Shown: positions 56,709 to 64,000 of the stretch, one piece after another
Position numbering within the stretch: position 1 is the first letter of the stretch
How the letters are laid out: each line of letters opens with the position of its first letter
The notes under the pieces: generated by a model
The model's input: only the letters and a program-made list of their open reading frames with translations
What the model was told of the DNA's origin: nothing
The model's database searches: none
Made by a program: the position numbers and the translations under genes
Source: Thermothelomyces thermophilus ATCC 42464
Taxonomy: Eukaryota > Ascomycota > Sordariomycetes > Sordariales > Chaetomiaceae
Assembly (NCBI RefSeq): GCF_000226095.1
Contig: NC_016472.1
Location: forward strand, 9,362,001-9,426,000
Length of the DNA: 64,000 bases
Reading direction: 5' to 3'

Positions 56709-58554
56709 CACGATGTCGAAGGGTGGTGGTATCGTGAAGGTGGCACGGAAGGATGACGGTCGCTCATTTCCGGCATCACCTTTTTCCTCGCCTACGCACC
56801 ATTTGGCCGTCTTCTCCGCCGTTTTCATCGTCTTCGACATGCTGATGAGTCATAACGGGAGCATATGTTTGCGTTTGGATATCCTCTCTGGCTAGCGTTT
56901 CACGACAACGATTTGCATTGCCTCGGCCTGGCTTCTGCGTTTTGTTTTTCTTTTTTTCTTGGATGCCATTGTTGGGAGTTTGTTCATCTTGCCTCTTGTC
57001 CCCCTTCTTCGAAGGCGAGACATGTACAAAGGGCCTCGAGAGGGGGAAAAGCTATTACACGTCAAACCACGACGGAGCTCCTACCGCATGATCAATTCTC
57101 CTTCCCTTCTCTTCTAGGGACCGGATAACGGCACGGATTCTTCTTCCTCCTTTTTCCGAATACGTTTCTCACTCTCTTTTGTCCCATTATTTTTTTTCTC
57201 GCCTTCTTCTATCATACGCCCGGCGTTTGTGGGTTGGCTGTGCGCTTCTCGGTTCTCACGGAAGCCTGGACCAAAATGGTTGGCTGCCACTGCTGCATGT
57301 TGCTGGCTGGGAGGAGCACGGATTGAAACAGCATCAGAATGGATCTGAAAATCGAAATCGGAGGGTGGATAATTTGGAGGGCGAGGTTGGCCACTCTCTG
57401 GTGTGGTTTTCTTCTTTACCGGTGGAGGCAGCTTGTGTACATATGGAATGGGCGGAGGCAGAGATCTAGATATATAGAAATTCGAGGTGTTTACATCTCG
57501 CGTCAGGGCCAGACTCTGCAATTGCCGTTTTCTCGTGGCGTCGGGATTGCCTCGGTGACACCGCTTCTCCAATTTCCATGCGCTTCTAAGTTGAAGGTGG
57601 TCTCATCATCTACCACCGGAATGCCGAGATGACAAACTAAATACAGTTACATTCATGCTACCATTGGCGAGCAGGACGTCACGGGTTTACTGGTTCAATC
57701 TTGTGGTTCTAAAATCAGTCATGGGCGGATGGTTCAGCAGTGGATGGCTCATGTTGGACGCTGAGTCTCCAAGATGATTCCATTTTCACAATACCCTGGG
57801 TCTTTGTGATGAGTCCTCTCGTTTCCAGCCAACCTACCGTGGAAGCTCTAGGTGCTGGGTGCAACACACCCGAGGATTCGTTTTCATCCTTTTTTCTAAC
57901 TACCTAGGTACCCTTCCCCTTTCTCACTCTCGCCCTCTCCTTTTTTTTAAGAAAAAAAAAAAAAGAAGAAGAAGAAATCCTCCCCAGAGAAACACTAGCA
58001 AAACAACACAGGCAGCACCAGGGCACCAACGAGCTCGGGCAGAAAAAGGAGAGGGCGGGGGGATGGGAGGAGGGAAGACACGAAGCAGACAGAACACCAA
58101 AGAAACACTCCGGCTGCTTCTCCGGCCGCAGCATCCCCCCCTTTCCGCGATGCCACCGCCGTAGCCACGCTGGTCGGAAGATGGGCTCCTCGAACGACGA
58201 GAGGGGAGGTCCGGGTTCCAGCGGCCATTCCCTTACGAACCACATGGACCAAAACAAAAAAAGGAACATATATATATATATATATATCGGCTACGTGTCC
58301 CGTGAGCGAGCGAGTGTATGGGCGCGTGTGTAACATATCGCTTCCGTCGCCTGCGCAAGATCTTCACCGGGCATGCCGTGTTGCACCACCGGCCGGAGAG
58401 AGCGCGTACAACCAGCCGCGTATTCCGTATTCCGTGGCTGGTCCGGTTTCCTTGGGCCGGGGAGGGGTGATCCGATCAGAGGGAGGGCCCCAAGGGGAGA
58501 GAGAGAACGGAAGGGGGGAAGAGGGTGGGAGAGCAGGAGAGCAGAAAACGATGA

Positions 58555-58634
58555 CGACAACGACAACGCCAACGACAACGACAACGCCAACGACAACGAC
58601 AACGCCAACGACAACGACAACGCCAACGACAACC
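58555..58634. repeat. 18-base minisatellite, 4.4 copies
   Basis: Perfect copies of CGACAACGACAACGCCAA at 58555, 58573, 58591 and 58609, plus a partial fifth. All three plus frames stay open because no unit makes a stop; this explains the long open frames here. Confidence 0.95.
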
Positions 58635-59773
58635 ACATCAGACATTCCCAGAGCGCTGTGCTGCTACAACCACGGCACCAAGTTCCCGCTGGACATACGT
58701 GCCCCAAAGTTTTTATCTTTTTTTTCTGATTTTTCCCTAAAACAATAAAACAAAAGAAATACTGAGGAGAAACGGACCGTGAATCTAAACGCTATGCAGC
58801 GGCAGTGCCTAATGTAGCACAGGAGCCACAGGCCTGATGCTGACAGAGTCGAGCCGCCGGTACGATGCCGCTGAGCCGGTTTATTTTTTTTTATTTTTTT
58901 TCTCTCGCGGCCGGCGCCAGACATTCGCGGGACGACGCCGGGGAACGAAGTGGGAGCGACGTGGGAGCGACGACGGACAATATTGAATGCCTGATGTCTT
59001 GGGGGGTCGGACTACCTACGCGAGCGAGCGGGCGCGATGGGGGCGTGTCGACGTTTATGCCACCTCTCCAACCCCCTACGTGGACCTCGCATATTGGGGT
59101 GGCAAGCATGGGCAGCAGCGGGCGAAGCCAAGGTGGAACGAAGAATCTTGTCTGGGTCGGGAAAAGAGAAGGGAGCGAGGGTGGTTGAGGATGTAGGGGG
59201 GTCCCCCCACCTCTCTCTCTCTCTCTCTCGTTGCTGTGGTGCATATCGATGAAGGAAGGGGAAGGGGCGGCTGCACGGTTTCCCCATCCCTCCCCCCCCC
59301 CTTTCCCTTCCCCTGACCCAACGCCGGCGCGGCGGCCTGCTTCACCTGGCCTTCGAACTTGGGGGGGGAAAGGGGGGGGGGGTTGAGTGGGCGGTTGGTG
59401 ATGGTGACGGCCGAGGATATATGCATGCGAGGAACCCTTCCCCAATCGTACCCGTTTTCCTATTTCCTTTCCCGTACCCGCTATCGGACATAGAGACAAG
59501 GCAAGGTAGAGACATGAAGAGGAGCGGGCAGAAACCAAGCCATGACGACGATAAGCGCTACCAGAGACGACTCGGATCCCGCTGAACAGCCAGGCGATGA
59601 AGATGCGGAACGCGTGTTCCAGGCAGAGAAAGGATAATGATGACATTAGAAACCGGATACTACAAAGAAACCAAGAATATATGTCCCCCTCATGCCCCCC
59701 CCCCCCACCTCCCCTCAAAACACGAAGCCAGTGAACTCCCCGTTCCAACGAACGGTGCGTGGCTTTTCCGGAG

Positions 59774-59776
<3 letters not shown>

Positions 59777-59811
<35 letters not shown>
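59777..59811. repeat. GA dinucleotide microsatellite
   Basis: About seventeen GA units followed by GTGAGAGTGAGTGAGTGAG. It lies about 50 bases beyond the BFR1 stop codon and is probably in its 3' region. Confidence 0.9.
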
Positions 59812-59814
<3 letters not shown>

Positions 59815-59865
59815 GAGTGAGTGAGTGAGTGAGGCCGACACGTCCTGTTGCGAATTGCCGGGTGC

Positions 59866-60117
59866 TTAAGCGGTGGCCTCGATCTCCTTGGGCGCCTCGC
59901 TCTGCTCGTTGAGCGAGACATCGGCCACCTTCTCGGCGGCCTCGTCCACGGCCTGGTCGGCGCCCGTCTCCTTTCCGTTCGTCTTCTTTGGTGTGCTGGC
60001 GCCCGACTCCTCGGCCTCGAGGCGCTCAATCTCCTTCTTGGCCTTCTCAATGTTCTGTGCGTCCGGGGTTAGTGACGTGTGAAACGTGGGAAGGGGAGAA
60101 ATGAACGGGACAAGACG

Positions 60118-60149
<32 letters not shown>

Positions 60150-61559
60150 CCTTCTGGGTTTGCGCGGGCTGGTCGGCCTTCCACTGGGCGATCTTGGCCT
60201 TGACCTTCTCGACGACCTCGGGAACCTCGGCGGCGCTCATGGGCGGGTCAACGCCGACAAAGGCGCAGTCCTCGATCACCGAAGGCGGGCAGCTGAACTT
60301 GTTGGCAGGAGCTTCGGAGGTGTGGCTCTTCTTGCCCTTCTTGCCCTTCTTGACAGCGGGGAGATACTCATCGTCGCGGTCCTCCTTGCGCACCAGCTTC
60401 ATGCCCTGGAAGGCCGAGTCGTCGACCTTGCGCTGGGCGGTCGCGGCGAGGCCCTTGTCGGCGAGCAGGGGCGTCTTCTCCTCGACGACGTGCGAGGGGT
60501 CGAAGAAGCGCACCAGGTTGTTGGCGCGGCGGATCTCCTCGGCAAAGGCCGGCTCGCTGGCCTCGGCCAGCATCTGCTGGGCCCGGGCCATCTTGCGCTC
60601 CTTGGCGATGCGCTCGCGCTCGGCCTGCTCGCGCTCCCTGCGCCTCTCCCGGACCTCGCGCTCCCACTTGAGGGCGGCCTTGCGCTGGGCATGGTACTCG
60701 TCCTTGTGCTTCTTCAGGGCGGCCCACGTCTGCTGCTGCTTCTCGTGGAGCTCCGACTTCTCGTTGCGCAGGGCGGTCAGGTTGTTGAAGACGGAATCGA
60801 GCTCGGCCTTGACGGAGGCCAGCTCGGCCTGGATCCGGTTGTACTCCTCGCTGAGCTTCTTGGCCTCGGGGTCCTGCATCGAGTCCCGGAGCTCCTTGAC
60901 CTTGGCCTTGAGATCGTCGATGGCCTTCTGGTCGCCGTCAAAGGTCGAAAAGTTCTTGCGCAGCTTGCGCAGGCTCGTGACCTCGGCGAGAGCCTTCTTC
61001 TCGTCCACAATCTTCAGCTTGCCGCTGTCGACGCTCTGCTCGAGCTGCTTGATCTTGGCATCGATCTCCTCGACGCTCTTGTAGGGCATCTTGGCGCGGG
61101 CGGCATCCCGCTTGCTGATCCGGCTCTTGATCTCCTCTTCGAGGGCCTTGATCTGCTCCAGCTTGCCGCCCCGGGCAGCCTTACCGAGGCCCTGCTTCGC
61201 GCGAATCTCTTCGGCCTGGGCGAGCAACTCCTTCTTGCGCGCAATCAGGGGGCTCTCCTGGCCCTGCTTGGGCAGCGCGCTGTCCAGCTTCGCCTTGGAC
61301 GCATTCTGCAGCAGAAGCGGTAACAACCCGGGTCAGTCTCGGCCCAATCGATCGCGGAGCCTGATTGATTGATGAGGGGAGCAATGGCCGGGACTGCCCG
61401 TCATCCATGCGCTGCACTTACGTAACGAGCGAGCGCCTCGTCGTGCTCCTTCTGGAGCTTTGCCAGCGTCTTCTGGTACGCCTCTTCGTCTGGCCTGGGG
61501 ACCTTGGGGGTCGTCACGGCAGGGGCGGCCGGAGAAGGAGTAGCGGAGTCGGTGGCCAT
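59866..61559 (-). CDS. BFR1: mRNP-associated coiled-coil protein BFR1
   Basis: Cytoplasmic, polysome- and ER-associated RNA-binding protein; the yeast gene was found through brefeldin A resistance and nuclear segregation. Three exons, 61559-61422, 61305-60151 and 60054-59866, 493 residues. The N-terminus is Ala/Pro/Thr-rich, then VPRPDEEAYQKTLAKLQKEH opens a long charged coiled coil reaching about residue 270 (ISKRDAARAKMPYKSVEEID; SGKLKIVDEKKALAEVTSLR; ERRREREQAERERIAKERK). FAEEIRRANNLVRFF and NKFSCPPSVIEDCAFVGVDP are conserved BFR1 blocks, and the C-terminus is acidic. The second intron carries an AT microsatellite. Divergent from RPB5. Confidence 0.92.
60118..60146. repeat. AT dinucleotide repeat inside a BFR1 intron
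   Basis: About fourteen TA units lie directly beside the GTATGT donor of the second BFR1 intron (60151 boundary), within a 96-base intron. Its length would be expected to vary between strains. Confidence 0.92.
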
Positions 61560-62594
61560 GCTGAATGGTGAAGCGTGTCGGAGGGGACTATAGTAGTAGT
61601 GTCTCTTTCGTAGGACGTTGGAGTAACCGAGGTGAAGAATAAGGGGGAGGCGAACGGGGGACTCCGGAGATGGCCGTGTGTTGATGCGCCGATGTGAACG
61701 CTCGGGTCGTGGACACGGTGGTTGCAAGGAATCGATATAAGCTTTCTTTGGCCAGTATCTACTGTAGTATAGTATAGTCCTGCAACGCAAATGGGCAAAT
61801 GGGCTGTGCGGGATCACTGCACGGCCAAAAAGTGCCCTCCGGACGAGGGATATATATGGGGGTGGTTCGGCGTTCCTCTAAGGTACAGCTCAGCGCTGGA
61901 TCTCCAAAATTTCGTTTTGGGGTTCAGCGGTTCCAGAACCCGTGGCCTTTTTTTTTTTTTTTCTGGATGCAGTTATCGCAAGTGCACTTGCACATACGGC
62001 GAATCCTTGCCACCATTTGTTGCCTGGCTCGGCAATATCTATATTCAGTAAATCGGGCCCGTACAGTACGTCTTGACAATGTTGTCTCCTCTGTTACTAT
62101 GCGTTGACTCCCCCGTGCACTCCATCGTTCTCCTTGGGCAATACATTAGTTTGCACTTCCGCAACCCGGGATACTTAAACTCGTTTGTTGTTTCTCTCCC
62201 TCTCTCTCTTTTTCCTTTTTTTCCCGTTATTTGCGTTCTTGCTAGCCATTTGTGTCGTAGTAGACAAGCACAGGCGGTACAGTGCAACCCAGGTACGACC
62301 AAGCATCTGGAAACACTGTATTCCATATGCAGCTAACTGAAAACTCTAATTGATTCCACTTCGCTGTGTGCTGTACAGTACGGAGTAGAGTCTAGCAGGG
62401 CTGCCCGGACCCATCTGCAGCCGTGCGGCTAGTAGCGTAGGCCGCCGCATTTTTTTGAGGAAGAAGTCTTTCGAGCATTGCACCGCAAACACCATATCCA
62501 TTGCCCCTCGACCGCTCGTCAAACCGACTTTCCCCCGACCTCAACAGACCCTTCGCGAAACACAGTCCAAGCCGACCTTACTATCGCCGCTAGC
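61560..62594. other. Divergent promoter region BFR1 / RPB5
   Basis: Contains both promoters. A T run lies at 61949-61962 and GTACGGAGTA at 62378-62387. Pyrimidine tract near 62193-62225. No gene seen. Confidence 0.65.
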
Positions 62595-63542
62595 ATGGAA
62601 GAAGAGAACAACGCCAGCGCCCACTTGAAGGAGGTGACGCGCCTTTGGCGCGCATGGAGGACCGTCCACGAGATGGTGCAGGACAGGGTATGCAAACTGC
62701 TGATATGGCACCTCATGTCCTTTTTTTTCCTCTCTCTCTCCCCCTCTCTTTTCTTCTTTTCTTTTTTTCGTTTCTATTCTTTTTTTTTCTTAAACAAACG
62801 CCGAAGATGCTGACTATGCTCCCTCTTCCCAGGGCTACGAACTGGCTGAAGATGAAGTCAAGATCTCGCTCGACCGTTTCCGCGCCGAATACACCAACGA
62901 GGACGGCAGCCCAAAGTACGAGCCCATTGCTCCCATTCCATCATCATCATCATCAACCCGACAGAGAATTTCCCCGGGTTCAACCGTGACTAACATTCCT
63001 CGCCCCCCGTCAGCCGCGCAAAGATGCAGTTCTCCGCCCGCCCCTCCGAGGCCATGATCAAGAAGTTCACCCCGCCGCCGACGCCGTCCAACCCGGACCC
63101 GGCGCCGGAATGCGGCACCATCTGGGTCGAGTTCTGCCCCGAGAAGACGTCGATCGGCATCTCGGTCATGAAGAAGTTTGTCGAGCACTGCTCGGCCAAC
63201 AACTTCAAGGCCGGCATCCTCGTCACCGCCGTCGCCCTCTCGGCCCAGGCCCGCAAGGTCATGACCGTCACCTCCCAGTTCACCCTGATCGAGTGCTTCC
63301 TCGAGGAGGACCTGCTCGTCAACATCACCCACCACGAGCTCGTCCCCAAGCACGTCCTGCTCAGCCGCGAGGAGAAGGCCGCCCTGCTGAAGCGCTACCG
63401 CCTCAAGGAGACCCAGCTGCCACGCATCCTGTCCAAGGACCCCATCGCCCGCTACCTGGGGCTCAAGAAGGGCCAGGTCGTCAAGATCATACGCACCAGC
63501 GAGACGGCGGGGCGGTATGCCAGTTACCGGCTCTGCGTATGA
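62595..63542 (+). CDS. RPB5: RNA polymerases I, II and III shared subunit RPB5 (RPABC1)
   Basis: Common subunit of the three nuclear RNA polymerases, located at the lower jaw. Three exons, 62595-62687, 62833-62915 and 63014-63542, 234 residues; the junctions give VQDR-GYELAEDEV and GSP-N-RAKMQFSARPS. The N-terminal jaw domain includes LWRAWRTVHEMVQDR, ISLDRFRAEY and GISVMKKFVEHCSANNFKAG; the C-terminal assembly domain has LLVNITHHELVPKHVLLS, LLKRYRLKETQLPRILSKDP and IARYLGLKKGQVVKIIRTSE, ending GRYASYRLCV, as in all eukaryotic and archaeal homologues. Length is slightly above yeast (215). The introns are T-rich. Divergent from BFR1. Confidence 0.97.
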
Positions 63543-64000
63543 AGCAGGCTTTTGTTAATGCGAGCTCGGTGCGGCGGTTGGGGTTAGACGAGGAGAACGG
63601 GAAGGGTGAAGGAAAGGTGGGATTTTGTTTTCTTTTTTTTTTTTGGGGGGGGGGGGGGGGGGGACACGGGAGCATCGCATTTAGTGGTGATTGGGAGCCG
63701 CATGGGGTGCAGACTTATATTCAGCGGTCACCTCAAACCGAACCAAAAGAGGGCGTTCTAGTTTTCGCTGGGCTGGTCGGACTCTGCATTTGGTTGCTTT
63801 ACTCTGGCGTTGGGGAAAGGTTTGTTTGTACGGGATTTTTTTTTCTGGGCAAATGAGAGCATGACGCTTCGTTCAGATGGAATATGCATGGGACCTGTGT
63901 CGGTTACCCTGCCCAGAGCGTGAGTTACTGCCAGCCCCGGCTGCCTGTGATGTAGTTCATCGTCATCATAGTTTTTTGAAAGGATATTATATCTACGTCG
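63543..64000. other. RPB5 3' region to window end
   Basis: No gene seen. Contains a T run followed by a G run at about 63632-63661, a stretch where sequencing and assembly often err. Confidence 0.6.

Larger units (their letters stand above)
56709..59865. other. Long convergent spacer, no gene seen
   Basis: About 3.2 kb between two converging genes. It is made of low-complexity DNA: poly-A near 57940-57975, AT dinucleotides near 58268-58287, an 18-base minisatellite at 58555-58634, G and C runs near 59360 and 59700, and a GA tract at 59777-59811. Open frames in it are repeats read as Thr/Pro or Asp/Asn. A non-coding RNA cannot be excluded. Confidence 0.55.

Noticed and set aside
58302-58748. 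Open frame encoding Thr/Pro repeats
   Set aside because: Open in all plus frames only because of the 18-base minisatellite.
63632-63661. T-run/G-run junction as a functional terminator
   Set aside because: Eukaryotic 3' ends are not defined this way; more likely a simple-sequence tract or assembly uncertainty.

Overview
This is a 64-kb piece of nuclear DNA from a filamentous ascomycete, most likely a Sordariomycete and possibly a Chaetomiaceae-like member of the Sordariales. The evidence is the gene set (nitrate reductase, a PRC2 EED subunit, a Zn2Cys6 regulator, ferroportin, a CAX exchanger), GC-rich third codon positions, short introns of about 50-240 bases with GTRNGT donors and CTRAC branch sites, and relatively gene-poor spacers full of pyrimidine tracts and microsatellites. 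I found no bacterial features, no CRISPR array, no recognisable rRNA or tRNA gene and no recognisable transposon or virus-like element.

I modelled 23 protein-coding genes by splicing exons by eye, checking phase at every junction. From left to right: the 3' part of nitrate reductase; a complex I NDUFA5-type subunit; an RRN11-like Pol I factor; EED (10 exons, minus); a 4.6-kb spacer; a double-PAS protein; a REI1-like zinc-finger protein (minus); ferroportin (minus); a YIP4/YIPF6-type Golgi membrane protein; a CAX-type exchanger (minus); HRQ1 helicase (minus); a YRB2-type Ran-binding protein (minus); an unknown signal-peptide/one-TM protein (minus); a zinc-ribbon plus RING-H2 ubiquitin ligase (minus); FIS1 (minus); SPC24; an unknown two-TM protein; a TatD/Scn1 metal hydrolase; a Zn2Cys6 transcription factor; TRM4/NCL1 tRNA methyltransferase (minus); MTG2 mitochondrial Obg GTPase (minus); an unknown Cys-motif protein; a 3.2-kb spacer; BFR1 (minus); and RPB5.

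The genes are ordinary housekeeping and regulatory genes, not an operon or metabolic cluster. Several serve mitochondria (NDUFA5, FIS1, MTG2), nuclear gene expression (RRN11, RPB5, EED, TRM4, YRB2) or membranes and ions (ferroportin, CAX, YIP4).

The most interesting signals are: (1) a dispersed 9-base motif TACGGAKTA, found about 14 times and only between genes, often beside GTAT/ATAC microsatellites; (2) a CAX exchanger in which the Gly-Asn signature is altered in both alpha repeats; (3) EED with an apparent Cys at an aromatic-cage position; (4) microexons of 16-27 bases and two AAG splice acceptors. I did not find a clearly new multi-gene system.
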